Part shown: positions 1 through 8,097 of the stretch, piece by piece
Layout: every line of letters starts with the position of its first letter
How positions within the stretch are numbered: position 1 is the first letter of the stretch
Assembly (NCBI GenBank): GCA_002352185.1
Contig: DEHY01000057.1
Coordinates: forward strand, 5,723-31,892
Direction of reading: 5' to 3'
Source: Competibacteraceae bacterium UBA2788
GTDB taxonomy: Bacteria > Pseudomonadota > Gammaproteobacteria > Competibacterales > Competibacteraceae
DNA: 26,170 nt
Program-made: the position numbers and the translations under genes
Notes under the pieces: generated by a model
Told to the model about the DNA's origin: nothing
The model's input: only the letters and a program-made list of their open reading frames with translations
Database searches by the model: none

Positions 1-750
1 CCCGCCGGGTACATGGGGATTCCGCCGATTCCGCCGGTGGATTTCGCCAAGTTCGGGCCGGTCGAAGCGCAGCCGCTGAGCCGCATCAACAAGCTGTCCG
101 GGGCCAATCTGCATCGCGCCTGGCTCAACATCCCGCATGTCACGCATCAGGATGAGGCGGACATTACCGAGGTCGAAGCCTTTCGCCAATCGCTGGCGGA
201 AGAGGCCAAGGCCCGTGACATTCGAGTGACGATGCTGGGTTTCCTGCTGAAAGCCAGCGCCGCCGCGCTCAAGCAATTCCCGGCCTTCAACGCCTCGCTC
301 GATCCCACCGGCGAGAATCTGATCCTCAAGCGCTACATTCATATTGGCGTGGCGGTGGATACCCCGGATGGGCTGGTGGTGCCGGTGATCCGCGATGTGG
401 ACAAGAAGAGCATTTTCGAGTTGTCGGCGGAACTGGGCGCACTGTCGGCCAAGGCCCGCAACAAGAAACTAGGCCCCGGCGAAATGCAGGGCGGCTGTTT
501 CACCATTTCCAGCCTTGGCGGAATCGGCGGCACGGCGTTCACCCCGATCATCAATGCGCCGGAAGTCGCCATTCTGGGCGTCACCCGCTCGAAGATGGCG
601 CCGGTATGGAATGGCAAGGACTTCACGCCGCGCTTGCTGTTGCCGCTGTCGGTTTCCTACGACCACCGGGTGATTGATGGAGCGCAGGCGGCCCGTTTCA
701 CCGCCTATCTGGCGCGGTTGCTGGGCGACATTCGGCGCTTGCTGCTTTAG
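1..750 (+). CDS. aceF: Dihydrolipoamide acetyltransferase (pyruvate dehydrogenase E2), 3' part
   Basis: This is the catalytic C-terminal domain of E2, which transfers the acetyl group from lipoyl-lysine to CoA in the cytoplasmic pyruvate dehydrogenase complex. The reading frame is open from base 1, so the ATG at 13 is internal and the lipoyl and E3-binding domains lie upstream of the window. The visible part has the E2 hallmarks: an early segment [15 protein letters not shown], the central [13 protein letters not shown] stretch, the [19 protein letters not shown] segment, and the active-site signature [10 protein letters not shown] with the catalytic His and Asp near the C-terminus. The stop is followed 8 bases later by lpdA, so the two are cotranscribed. 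The pyruvate-type assignment rather than 2-oxoglutarate rests on the [25 protein letters not shown] sequence and on the neighbouring E3; the E1 gene is not visible. Confidence 0.93.
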   Translation, partial: PAGYMGIPPIPPVDFAKFGPVEAQPLSRINKLSGANLHRAWLNIPHVTHQDEADITEVEAFRQSLAEEAKARDIRVTMLGFLLKASAAALKQFPAFNASLDPTGENLILKRYIHIGVAVDTPDGLVVPVIRDVDKKSIFELSAELGALSAKARNKKLGPGEMQGGCFTISSLGGIGGTAFTPIINAPEVAILGVTRSKMAPVWNGKDFTPRLLLPLSVSYDHRVIDGAQAARFTAYLARLLGDIRRLLL

Positions 751-758
751 GAAAAGCC

Positions 759-2549
759 ATGAGCAAACTTATTGAAATCAAGGTTCCCGACATCGGCGAC
801 TTCAAGGGCGTGGATGTCATCGAAGTTCTGGTCAAGCCCGGCGATACGATTGCCCCGGAAGATTCCCTGATCGTGCTGGAAACCGACAAGGCCAGCATGG
901 AAGTGCCGTCCCCGGCGGCTGGCGTGGTTCAGGACGTTAAAATCAAGGTCGGCGACAAGGTGTCGGAGGGCGATGTGGTGCTGGTGCTGGAGGCCAGCGC
1001 CGAAACAGCGCCCTCGCTCCCGGCCCCGCTGCCGGCGGGCGAGGGGAGCAAAGCATCCTCAACGGCGACTCCAGCACCCGCGCCCATCGCCGGTTCTTTT
1101 GCCGGCCAGGCGGATTTGGCCTGTGAGATGCTGGTTCTCGGCGCGGGGCCGGGCGGCTATTCAGCGGCCTTCCGCGCCGCCGATCTCGGCCTGAAGACCG
1201 TGCTGGTGGAGCGTTATCCCAGTTTGGGCGGCGTCTGCCTCAACGTCGGCTGTATTCCCTCCAAGGCGCTGCTGCACGTCGCGGCAGTGATGGACGAAGC
1301 CGAGCATTTTGCTGATCTCGGCATCGTGTTTGGCAAGCCCAGCGTTGATTTGGACAAGCTGCGCGCCCACAAGGGCAAGGTGGTGAACAAGCTCACTGGC
1401 GGACTGGCCGGGATGGCGAAAGCGCGCAAGGTGGAAACCGTGCGTGGCTATGGCAGCTTCCTGGACTCCAACCATGTAGAGGTTGAGGTCACCACGGGTG
1501 ATGGCCAGGATAAAACCGGCGCAAAGAAAGTGATCCGCTTCGAGAAGTGCATCATTGCCGCCGGCAGCGCCGCAGTGCATTTACCGTTTATCCCGAATGA
1601 CCCGCGTATTGTGGATTCCACCGGCGCATTGCAATTGCGCTTCGTTCCCAAACGGCTGCTGGTGATCGGCGGCGGCATCATTGGTTTGGAAATGGCGACG
1701 GTCTATTCGACCCTGGGCGCGCGCATCGAGGTGGTCGAGATGCTGGACGCTTTGATGCAGGGGCCGGATCGGGATTTGGTCAAGGTCTGGCAGAAGCAGA
1801 ATGCCGGTCGCTTCGACAAAATCATGCTCAAGACGAAAACGGTTGCGGTCGAAGCGCTGCCGGAAGGTTTGCGGGTGACGTTCGAGGGCGAGAACGCTCC
1901 AGCGGAACCGCAGCTTTACGACATGATCCTGCAATCGGCGGGTCGTTCGCCCAATGGCAGGAAAATCAGCGCGGAGAAGGCAGGAATCGCGGTCAACGAG
2001 CGCGGCTTTATCCCGGTGGACAAGCAAATGCGGACCAACGTGCCGCACATCTTCGCTATCGGCGATATTGTCGGCCAACCGATGCTGGCGCATAAGGCGG
2101 TGCATGAAGCGCATGTCGCCGCTGAAGTCGCTGCCGGACATAAGAGCTTCTTTGACGCCAAGGTGATTCCCGGCGTGGCCTATACCGACCCGGAAGTGGC
2201 CTGGGTGGGTCTGACCGAAGAAGAGGCGAAACAGCAGGGCATCAAGGTTGGCGTCGGCAAGTTCCCTTGGGCCGCTTCCGGTCGTGCGATTGCCAATGGC
2301 CGCGATGAGGGTTTCACCAAGCTGATTTTCGACGAGGAAACGCACCGCATTGTCGGCGGCGGCATTGTCGGCACTCATGCCGGCGACTTGATTAGCGAGC
2401 TGGCTTTGGCGATTGAGATGGGCTGTGACGCAGCGGATATTGCCCTGACGATCCATCCGCATCCAACCTTGGGTGAATCGGTTGGGATGGCGGCGGAAGT
2501 GTTCGAGGGCACGATTACTGATCTGTATATCCCGCGCAAGAAGAAGTAG
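759..2549 (+). CDS. lpdA: Dihydrolipoamide dehydrogenase (E3) with N-terminal lipoyl domain
   Basis: This FAD enzyme reoxidises dihydrolipoamide with NAD+ in the pyruvate dehydrogenase complex. At 596 aa it is about 120 residues longer than an ordinary E3, because residues 1-80 form a complete lipoyl domain with the lipoylated lysine at about K44 (ETDKASMEV). A Pro/Ala/Ser-rich linker (about 81-118) leads to the flavoprotein. That part has the FAD-binding GAGPGGYSAA, the redox disulfide GGVCLNVGCIPSK (C160 and C165), the NAD-binding GGGIIGLEMA, the second FAD motif IFAIGDIVGQPML, and the C-terminal HPHPTLGES that supplies the catalytic His-Glu pair. Such lipoyl-E3 fusions are known from Neisseria and Ralstonia. 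The linker contains a palindromic repeat at 1011-1049. The gene starts 8 bases after aceF and ends in front of a hairpin at 2557-2592. Confidence 0.96.
   Translation: MSKLIEIKVPDIGDFKGVDVIEVLVKPGDTIAPEDSLIVLETDKASMEVPSPAAGVVQDVKIKVGDKVSEGDVVLVLEASAETAPSLPAPLPAGEGSKASSTATPAPAPIAGSFAGQADLACEMLVLGAGPGGYSAAFRAADLGLKTVLVERYPSLGGVCLNVGCIPSKALLHVAAVMDEAEHFADLGIVFGKPSVDLDKLRAHKGKVVNKLTGGLAGMAKARKVETVRGYGSFLDSNHVEVEVTTGDGQDKTGAKKVIRFEKCIIAAGSAAVHLPFIPNDPRIVDSTGALQLRFVPKRLLVIGGGIIGLEMATVYSTLGARIEVVEMLDALMQGPDRDLVKVWQKQNAGRFDKIMLKTKTVAVEALPEGLRVTFEGENAPAEPQLYDMILQSAGRSPNGRKISAEKAGIAVNERGFIPVDKQMRTNVPHIFAIGDIVGQPMLAHKAVHEAHVAAEVAAGHKSFFDAKVIPGVAYTDPEVAWVGLTEEEAKQQGIKVGVGKFPWAASGRAIANGRDEGFTKLIFDEETHRIVGGGIVGTHAGDLISELALAIEMGCDAADIALTIHPHPTLGESVGMAAEVFEGTITDLYIPRKKK
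1011..1049. repeat. REP-like palindrome inside the lpdA linker
   Basis: CCCTCGC at 1011-1017 is the exact reverse complement of GCGAGGG at 1039-1045, and an inner CCGG/CCGG pair can extend the stem. It is translated as PSLPAPLPAGEGS, in the flexible linker between the lipoyl domain and the FAD domain. The same CCCTCGC...GCGAGGGG core occurs at 6807-6843 outside any gene, so this looks like a mobile or once-mobile palindromic element absorbed in frame. Whether it is a member of a genome-wide family cannot be tested from this window. Confidence 0.6.
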
Positions 2550-2556
2550 GAATCAG

Positions 2557-2592
2557 CCTGCCGACGATTGGTTGTGGTTTATCGTCGGCGGG
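2557..2592. terminator. Long hairpin between lpdA and the methyltransferase gene
   Basis: A 12-bp stem (2557-2568 with 2581-2592, including one G-T wobble) and a 12-base loop lie just after the lpdA stop and just after the end of the convergent methyltransferase gene. The position suggests a bidirectional transcription barrier. There is no clean T-run on either strand, so strictly it is a strong hairpin rather than a canonical intrinsic terminator. Confidence 0.55.
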
Positions 2593-2599
2593 CGACTTC

Positions 2600-3583
2600 T
2601 TAAAGAATCCCGCAAATGGTTTTCTGCCCTTTCCTTGCACTGTTCGATTGCTTTTGATCGGCCAGGCTGTTTCGCTCCCAAAAATACCCATCGTGATATC
2701 CCTGGATTGTGTCGTCTGATTCAGCGCAAGTGATCCTCTTTACAGCCATTTGGCAGTATTCCGGCTCTTGCTCAACGCCTGAGAACTTCCTCTTCAGCTT
2801 CTTTGCAACGACGCAAGTTGTTCCTGAGCCAAAAAATGGATCAAATACAAAATCGCCCGATTTTGAACTTGCCAGGATTAACTTTGCAATGAGCTTTTCC
2901 GGCTTTTGTGCTGGGTGATCCGTGTTTTCCGGCATAGACCAAAAAGGAATTGAGATGTCTGTCCAGAGATTGGATGGGTGTGTTAGGCGATAGTTGCCAT
3001 TGGCGGTCTCTTCCCAATCCTTCGGCTCGCCGGATAAATGACGATAGGGTGCAATGACTTTACGCTTTAACTTGACTGCTTCCACATCAAAGAAATATTC
3101 ATCGGATGCAGTGCAGAACCAGATATCCTCTGAACAGTTCTTCCAGTTGGATGCAGCGCCACGACCTTTCTCGCGTTCCCAGGTGATGCGGTTTCTTATG
3201 ATGAAGTGTTTTTCGAGAACGGTTTGCACTGATTTGGATGATTGCCAATCACAGCAAACATAAAGTGATGCCGTCTTTTTAAGACACTTCTTTAGCTTCG
3301 CTATCCACAAGTCAAGCCACTTTTCGTATGATTCGGATGAAGTCTTTGAGAATTTACTGTTTCCAAATTTTTTATTCAGGTTGTATGGCGGATCGATGAT
3401 AGCCAGATCAATGAATTGATCCGGCAGAAAATCGATGCATGAAAATAAATCCTGGTGTATTAGCTGGTCTTCGATTTCCTTCGGAGTACATGGCGCCCTC
3501 AGGGAAATCGTGTGATGCATGAGGACATCTCTCTCGTCCTCATGAATGATCAGGGTTCGGTTGCGTGGCGCTTTTTCTTTCAT
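2600..3583 (-). CDS. Orphan site-specific DNA methyltransferase, beta class, probably N6-adenine
   Basis: This 327-aa protein transfers a methyl group from S-adenosylmethionine to DNA. The catalytic motif IV is DPPYN at about residues 64-68, and the cofactor motif FDPFFGSGTT comes far downstream, followed by SGVEQEPEYCQMA. The order catalytic motif, target-recognition region, cofactor motif defines the beta class. Asp in DPPY favours adenine over the SPPY of most N4-cytosine enzymes, but this is not decisive. No restriction endonuclease, specificity subunit or vsr gene flanks it, so it is an orphan or a remnant of a lost system. Its base composition is visibly A+T-richer than lpdA or the aap genes, and hairpins flank it on both sides, which fits horizontal arrival. 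The ATG at 3583 has only a weak ribosome site; an internal ATG at about residue 22 is a possible alternative start. Confidence 0.9.
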   Translation of the reverse strand: MKEKAPRNRTLIIHEDERDVLMHHTISLRAPCTPKEIEDQLIHQDLFSCIDFLPDQFIDLAIIDPPYNLNKKFGNSKFSKTSSESYEKWLDLWIAKLKKCLKKTASLYVCCDWQSSKSVQTVLEKHFIIRNRITWEREKGRGAASNWKNCSEDIWFCTASDEYFFDVEAVKLKRKVIAPYRHLSGEPKDWEETANGNYRLTHPSNLWTDISIPFWSMPENTDHPAQKPEKLIAKLILASSKSGDFVFDPFFGSGTTCVVAKKLKRKFSGVEQEPEYCQMAVKRITCAESDDTIQGYHDGYFWERNSLADQKQSNSARKGQKTICGIL

Positions 3584-3628
3584 TTGATAATGCCGTATTC
3601 AGAGAAGGAGCCTGATGGGGAGCAGTAG

Positions 3629-3647
3629 AACGGGCATCCTGCCCGTT
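3629..3647. repeat. Perfect 7-bp-stem palindrome upstream of the methyltransferase
   Basis: AACGGGC at 3629-3635 pairs perfectly with GCCCGTT at 3641-3647 across a 5-base loop. It lies in the gap between the 3' end of the aap operon and the 5' end of the methyltransferase gene. With the hairpin at 3654-3674 it may stop aap transcription from running into the methyltransferase. Short G/C palindromes of this form are often dispersed repeats, but only one copy is in the window. Confidence 0.5.
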
Positions 3648-3653
3648 TGGTTG

Positions 3654-3674
3654 AAACACTGTCTGAAAGTGTTT
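3654..3674. terminator. Hairpin just downstream of aapP
   Basis: AAACACT (3654-3660) pairs with AGTGTTT (3668-3674) across a 7-base loop, ten bases beyond the aapP stop codon on the minus strand. The stem is A/T-rich. On the minus strand, AAAAC precedes it and TTTC follows, so it could act as a weak terminator for the aap operon together with the stronger palindrome at 3629-3647. Confidence 0.45.
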
Positions 3675-3683
3675 TCTAAGCCG

Positions 3684-4463
3684 TTAATTATGCAATATCT
3701 GGCTCAGGAACAGCTTGGTCCGCTCTGATTCGGGGTGAGTGAAAAACTCCTCTGGCGGTTTTTCCTCGATGATTTCGCCGCTGTCCATAAAGATGACTCG
3801 ATGAGCCACGGTTTTGGCGAAGCCCATTTCGTGAGTGACGCAAATCATGGTCATGCCATCTTCAGCCAGCCCGATCATGGTGTCCAGCACTTCCTTGATC
3901 ATCTCCGGGTCCAGCGCCGACGTAGGCTCGTCAAATAGCATGATCTTGGGACTCATGCACAGGCTGCGGGCAATAGCGACCCGTTGTTGCTGACCGCCGG
4001 AGAGTTGCCCCGGATACTTGCGCGCCTGTTCGGGAATCTTGACCCGCTCCAGGTACTGCATCGCCATCGCTTCAGCCTGTTTGCGCGGCAGTTTACGCAC
4101 CCAAATCGGCGCCAGCGCGCAGTTTTCCAATACCGTCAGATGCGGAAACAGATTGAAATGCTGGAATACCATGCCGACCTCGCGGCGGACTTGCTCAATC
4201 TGCTTTACGTCATTACTCAATTCCTGCCCATCCACCATAATTCGACCGCGCTGGTATTCCTCCAGCCGGTTGATGCAGCGAATTGTGGTGGATTTGCCGG
4301 AACCGGAAGGGCCGCAAATAACAATACGCTCACTTTTGCGGATGGTCAGATTGATGTTTTTGAGAACATGGAAAGCACCATACCATTTATGGACGCCTTC
4401 CATCTGGATCATCACCTGATCGGATAGCGGCTTATGGGCGGAAGCGGACGACGATTCGGGCAT
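3684..4463 (-). CDS. aapP: Polar/general L-amino-acid ABC transporter, ATP-binding protein
   Basis: This 259-aa ATPase energises amino-acid import from the cytoplasmic face of the inner membrane. It has Walker [10 protein letters not shown], the Q-loop sequence [17 protein letters not shown], the ABC signature [12 protein letters not shown], Walker [16 protein letters not shown] and the switch His in VTHEMGF. It resembles the AapP/GlnQ/HisP family, and context makes AapP the best name. The frame is open further upstream to 4628, but that part lies inside aapM. I chose the ATG at 4463 because AGAGGA sits just upstream and overlaps the aapM stop codon, giving a 13-base gap typical of coupled translation. 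An ATG 18 codons later ([12 protein letters not shown]) is a weaker alternative. It is the last gene of the aapJQMP operon. Confidence 0.95.
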   Translation of the reverse strand: MPESSSASAHKPLSDQVMIQMEGVHKWYGAFHVLKNINLTIRKSERIVICGPSGSGKSTTIRCINRLEEYQRGRIMVDGQELSNDVKQIEQVRREVGMVFQHFNLFPHLTVLENCALAPIWVRKLPRKQAEAMAMQYLERVKIPEQARKYPGQLSGGQQQRVAIARSLCMSPKIMLFDEPTSALDPEMIKEVLDTMIGLAEDGMTMICVTHEMGFAKTVAHRVIFMDSGEIIEEKPPEEFFTHPESERTKLFLSQILHN

Positions 4464-4476
4464 AACAGAAATTCCT

Positions 4477-5586
4477 CTAGCGTTTATGGCCGGTGTGCAG
4501 ACGTTTTTCCAGACTTTGGCTGTAGCGCGACATGCTGAAACAGAATAGCCAGTACACTGTGGCGGTAAAGACATAACCTTCAGTGGAAAAGCCCAGCCAG
4601 TCAGGATTGGTCGTGGCGTTGTGGACAATGTTCATCAGATCAAACAGGCCGATGATCAGCACCAGCGACGTGTCCTTGAACAGGGCGATAAAGGTGTTGA
4701 CGATGCCGGGAATCACCAGTTTCAACGCCTGCGGCAAAACGATCAGCCCCATCGTTTTCCAATAGCCGAGTCCCAGCGCGGCGGCGGCTTCAATCTGGCC
4801 CTTGGGAATGGCCTGCAACCCGCCGCGCACCACTTCGGCCATATAGGCCGCCTGGAACAGGGTAATGCCGATCAACGCCCGCAGCAGCTTGTCAAAGCTC
4901 ACCCCGGCGGGCAGAAACAGCGGCAGCATCACCGAGGACATGAACAGCACGGTAATCAGCGGGACGCCGCGCCAGAACTCGATGAAGGTGACGCACAGGG
5001 TTTGAATGGCCGGCAGTTGCGAGCGCCGCCCGAGCGCCAGCAATACGCCCAAGGGCAGAGCAGCGGTCATGCCCACTCCGGCGATCACCAGAGTCAATAG
5101 CAATCCGCCCCATTTACTGGTATCCACTGCCGGGAGACCCAGCACACCGCCTTTGAACAGGACGAAGGCAATCACCGGATAAACCGCCAACAGGCCCAAC
5201 CCCAGCCGCATCTTGATTTTGCCGGGCACACTGCGAATGAACAGCGGCGCTGCGCTCAGGATCAGCACGGCCAGGGCGGTTTTCACTCGCCAGCGTTGCT
5301 CGTCCGGGTAGAAACCGTACATGAATTGCTCGAAGTGAACCCGGATGAAGACCCAGCAGGCGCCGCCATCCGCCGGGCAGTCGGCGCGGCTGTCTCCGCG
5401 CCAGTGGGCGTCCCAGAATACCCAGCGCAGCAGCGGTGGTATGGCGATATAGAGCAGGTAGGCCGCCAGAATCGTCAGGGCGATATTGAGCGGCGAGGAG
5501 AACAGATTGCGGCGCAGCCAGCCGGGGACGCCAATGGTGCTGACTGGCGGCGGCAGATCAGGATGGGGAGTATGAGATTCAGCCAT
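4477..5586 (-). CDS. aapM: General L-amino-acid ABC transporter permease AapM
   Basis: This 369-aa inner-membrane permease forms the translocation channel with AapQ. The N-terminus has a hydrophobic helix ([19 protein letters not shown]) followed by a periplasmic segment with two cysteines ([13 protein letters not shown]), as is usual in AapM. The second half carries the His/Glu/Gln-type permease core: [18 protein letters not shown] and the cytoplasmic coupling loop [30 protein letters not shown], read here as two adjacent pieces. This is the EAA loop that docks on AapP. It begins 3 bases after the aapQ stop and ends 13 bases before aapP, so the three are translationally linked. Confidence 0.94.
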   Translation of the reverse strand: MAESHTPHPDLPPPVSTIGVPGWLRRNLFSSPLNIALTILAAYLLYIAIPPLLRWVFWDAHWRGDSRADCPADGGACWVFIRVHFEQFMYGFYPDEQRWRVKTALAVLILSAAPLFIRSVPGKIKMRLGLGLLAVYPVIAFVLFKGGVLGLPAVDTSKWGGLLLTLVIAGVGMTAALPLGVLLALGRRSQLPAIQTLCVTFIEFWRGVPLITVLFMSSVMLPLFLPAGVSFDKLLRALIGITLFQAAYMAEVVRGGLQAIPKGQIEAAAALGLGYWKTMGLIVLPQALKLVIPGIVNTFIALFKDTSLVLIIGLFDLMNIVHNATTNPDWLGFSTEGYVFTATVYWLFCFSMSRYSQSLEKRLHTGHKR

Positions 5587-5589
5587 GCG

Positions 5590-6771
5590 TCAACGCTCCA
5601 CCAGGGCGACCTGCCGGTTGTACAGGTTCATCAGCAGCGAGATCAGCAGGCTGATGGTCAGGTAAACCGCCATGGTGATGGCGATGCATTCGATAGCCTG
5701 CCCGGTCTGGTTCAGCACGGTGCCGGCGAAAGCCGATACCAGATCGGGATAACCGATAGCGGCGGCCAGCGAAGAATTCTTGGTCAGGTTCAGGTATTGG
5801 TTGGTCAGTGGCGGAATGATGACCCGCAGCGCCTGTGGCAGGATGATCAGCCGCAGGGTCTTGCTGGAGTTGATGCCCAGCGAGAACGAGGCTTCGGTTT
5901 GGCCGTGACTGACCGCCTGAATACCGGCGCGGACAATTTCAGCGATGAAAGCGGCGGTATAGAGGGTGATCGCCAGCAGCAGCGAGGCCATTTCCGGGAT
6001 AACCACCCAGCCGCCCCGGAAGTTGAAACCCTGCAATTCCGGGTATTGCCAGGTGAGCGGCGAACCGGCCAGCCAGAAGATCAACAGGGGCAGGCCCAGC
6101 AGCAGCGCCAGCGCGGCGCGGAGGGTTGGAAACTGCTGGCCGGTCGCCATCTGGCGCTGGTGCGCCCAGCGTGAAAGGAAGATGACCAAAACCACCGCGA
6201 TTCCGAACGCCGCCAGCACCCCGCCAAAACCGGGCTGAAATTGCGGCGCGGGCAAGTACAGGCCGCGAATGTTCAGAAACGCGGCTTCGCCGAGGCTGAA
6301 GCTCTGGCGCGGCGCTGGCATCGCCCGCAGCACGGCAAAGTACCAGAAGAAGATTTGCAGCAGCAGCGGGATATTGCGGAAGGCCTCGATATAAACCAGC
6401 GCCAGCCGGGAAATCAGCCAGTTCTTCGACAGCCGGGCGATGCCGACGATGAAGCCGATCAGCGTCGCGAACAGGACGCCCAACACCGACACCAGCAGGG
6501 TATTGAGCAGCGCCACCCAGAACACCCGGCCATAGCTGGAGCTTTCGGAGTAGGGGATCAGGCTCTGGACGATGCCGAAGCCGGAGTGCGAAGACAGAAA
6601 ATCGAAGCCGGAAGCGATGCCCAACTGGCGCAGATTGGCTTGGGTGTTCTGGAAGATATACAGCCCAAAAGTGACTGTGGCAACGAGGGCGATGATCTGA
6701 AACATGATGGCCCGCACTTGCGGGTTGTTCCAGATTGGCGGTTTGACCGGGGTGGAGATCGGCTCGGTCAT
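5590..6771 (-). CDS. aapQ: General L-amino-acid ABC transporter permease AapQ
   Basis: This is the partner permease of AapM (393 aa). It has an N-terminal transmembrane helix after PPIWNNPQVRA (about 18-38), a long periplasmic region that starts near residue 45, and the conserved permease core YIEAFRNIPLLLQIFFWY. The EAA coupling loop reads SHGQTEASFSLGINSSKTLR followed by LIILPQALRVIIPPL. Several hydrophobic helices follow to the C-terminus. The family is the polar amino-acid uptake type, of which the Rhizobium Aap system is the reference. The gap to the upstream aapJ gene is 84 bases and holds a strong palindrome (6807-6843), whereas the gap to aapM is only 3 bases. The ribosome site before the ATG at 6771 is poor. 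Confidence 0.94.
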   Translation of the reverse strand: MTEPISTPVKPPIWNNPQVRAIMFQIIALVATVTFGLYIFQNTQANLRQLGIASGFDFLSSHSGFGIVQSLIPYSESSSYGRVFWVALLNTLLVSVLGVLFATLIGFIVGIARLSKNWLISRLALVYIEAFRNIPLLLQIFFWYFAVLRAMPAPRQSFSLGEAAFLNIRGLYLPAPQFQPGFGGVLAAFGIAVVLVIFLSRWAHQRQMATGQQFPTLRAALALLLGLPLLIFWLAGSPLTWQYPELQGFNFRGGWVVIPEMASLLLAITLYTAAFIAEIVRAGIQAVSHGQTEASFSLGINSSKTLRLIILPQALRVIIPPLTNQYLNLTKNSSLAAAIGYPDLVSAFAGTVLNQTGQAIECIAITMAVYLTISLLISLLMNLYNRQVALVER

Positions 6772-6806
6772 GGGGTTCCCGGAAATGAGAGCTTGCGTAA
6801 AGATGT

Positions 6807-6843
6807 CCCTCGCCTGCGTGCAGGCGAGGGGTTGGGGTGAGGG
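6807..6843. repeat. REP-like palindrome in the aapJ-aapQ intergenic gap
   Basis: CCCTCGCCTGC (6807-6817) and GCAGGCGAGGG (6820-6830) form a perfect 11-bp stem with a 2-base spacer, followed by GTTGGGGTGAGGG. The element lies between the binding-protein gene and the permease genes of one operon. That is the classic place for a REP hairpin that protects the upstream mRNA from 3' exonucleases, so that binding protein outnumbers permease (inferred by analogy with malE-malF). Its core matches the palindrome at 1011-1049. Confidence 0.7.
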
Positions 6844-6855
6844 CGGTTCCAGCGC

Positions 6856-7878
6856 TCAGCGCATGGGTGGCGCGTATTGCAGACCCCCTTGATTCCACAG
6901 TGCATTCAGGCCGCGCTCGATCTTGAGCGGGCTGCCCTTGCCGACATTGCGCTCGAAAATCTCGCCGTAGTTGCCCACCTGCTTGATGACCACCGCCATC
7001 CAGTCATTCGCCAGGCCGAAATCCTTGCCTTTGTCACCCTCGACGCCGAGGAGCCGCTTGACATCGGGATTGGTGGATTTCTTCATTTCTTCGACATTTT
7101 TGGAGGTGATGCCCAGTTCCTCGGCGTTGACCATGACGAAAAGGGTCCATTTGACGATATCGTACCAGTCGTCGTCGCCGTGGCGGACCACCGGCCCCAG
7201 CGGTTCCTTGGAGATGACGTCCGGCAGCACGATGTAGTCATCCGGCTTGGCCAGTTTGATGCGCTGGGCGTAAAGCTGTGACTGGTCGGAGGTCAGCACG
7301 TCGCAGCGGCCCGCTTCCAGCGACTTGGCGCTTTCGTCCGACTTGTCGTAGCTGATCGGGGTGTATTTCATCTTGTTGGCGCGGAAGTAGTCGCTCAGGT
7401 TCAGCTCGGTGGTGGTGCCGGCCTGTACGCACACGGTGGCCCCGTCCAGTCCCTTGGCGTTTTTGACTCCCAGTTTCTTGTTGACCAGGAAGCCCTGACC
7501 GTCGTAGTAGGTGATGCCGGTGAAGTTCATGCCTTGGGCGGAGTCGCGGCTGGAAGTCCAGGTGGTGTTGCGCGACAGCACGTCAATTTCGCCGGATTGC
7601 AGGGCGGTAAGGCGTTCCTTGGCCGTCAGCGGGGTGAACTTGACCTTGGTGGCGTCGCCGAACACGGCGGCGGCGACGGCGCGGCAGACATCCACGTCAA
7701 TGCCGTTGTAGTTGCCTTTTTCGTCGGCGTAGGAAAAGCCGGGCAGGCCATCGCTGACGCCGCACTTGATGAAGCCGCGTTCCTTGATGGCGTTGAGGGC
7801 TGCGCCTGCCTGAGCGACGCCGGTCGCGGTGAGCAGCAGGACCGTAGCGGCGGCGGTAAGGGTTTTGAATGGATTCAT
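6856..7878 (-). CDS. aapJ: Amino-acid ABC transporter periplasmic binding protein AapJ
   Basis: This 340-aa periplasmic protein captures amino acids for the AapQM permease. A signal peptide is clear: basic MNPFK, a hydrophobic core TAAATVLLLTATGVA, and a likely cleavage after AQA near residue 23. The mature part begins like family 3 solute-binding proteins (LNAIKERGFIKCGVSDGLPG) and contains the ligand-site segment SRNTTWTSSRDS and the AGTTTELNLSDYF stretch typical of AapJ. The ATG at 7878 was chosen over an in-frame TTG at 7890 because GGAG stands 6 bases upstream of it and the signal peptide then starts normally. It is the first and presumably most abundant product of the aapJQMP operon, reading away from terD across a roughly 220-base divergent region. 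Confidence 0.95.
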   Translation of the reverse strand: MNPFKTLTAAATVLLLTATGVAQAGAALNAIKERGFIKCGVSDGLPGFSYADEKGNYNGIDVDVCRAVAAAVFGDATKVKFTPLTAKERLTALQSGEIDVLSRNTTWTSSRDSAQGMNFTGITYYDGQGFLVNKKLGVKNAKGLDGATVCVQAGTTTELNLSDYFRANKMKYTPISYDKSDESAKSLEAGRCDVLTSDQSQLYAQRIKLAKPDDYIVLPDVISKEPLGPVVRHGDDDWYDIVKWTLFVMVNAEELGITSKNVEEMKKSTNPDVKRLLGVEGDKGKDFGLANDWMAVVIKQVGNYGEIFERNVGKGSPLKIERGLNALWNQGGLQYAPPMR

Positions 7879-8049
7879 GCGGATCTCCAAGGGTCAGGTG
7901 TGAGTGACGCTTTTTAGTATTAACCGGACGGTGCTAAAAAAATACAGTGGGCGCGCCCTTCAGGCTGCGATTTTCGTGGGTTTGGCTGCGGCCCATGTCG
8001 AAAACCGAGGGGTGGCGAGGCTTGTAATCTTGCGGGTCAATCCCCGTGG

Positions 8050-8055
8050 TAAAAT
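8050..8055 (+). promoter_or_regulatory. Possible -10 element for the ter-linked operon
   Basis: TAAAAT at 8050-8055 lies 42 bases upstream of the terD start in the divergent aapJ/terD gap and resembles a sigma-70 -10 box. No good -35 box stands at 16-18 bases upstream: ATCTTG at 8027-8032 is the best at that spacing. The short inverted repeat CGGG...CCCG overlaps the spacer. This is a weak, position-based suggestion. Confidence 0.25.
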
Positions 8056-8097
8056 CAAACGGCATACAAGGTCCACTGCGGAAGAAAGGGGTACATC

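Noticed and set aside
1581..2462. Long antisense open frame (293 codons) opposite lpdA
   Set aside because: It lies entirely within the well-supported lpdA coding region, has a His/Arg/Gln/Asp-rich composition typical of antisense frames in high-GC genes, and shows no recognisable motif.
2600..3583. Restriction-modification system or prophage
   Set aside because: Only the methyltransferase is present. No endonuclease, integrase, phage structural gene or att-like direct repeat was seen on either side.
4464..4628. A 55-residue N-terminal extension of aapP
   Set aside because: It would overlap most of the last 150 bases of aapM, matches no ABC ATPase N-terminus, and a good ribosome site stands before the ATG at 4463.
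5296..6898. Long open frames on both strands across aapM and aapQ
   Set aside because: Permease genes with clear coupling loops and transmembrane helices explain the region; the alternative frames are Gln/Arg/Gly-rich or Pro/Ala-rich shadows.
7879..8097. Sigma-54 promoter for aapJ
   Set aside because: TTAGCACC-like sequence upstream of aapJ does not have a GG/GC pair at the required 10-base spacing, and no other strong promoter could be defended.
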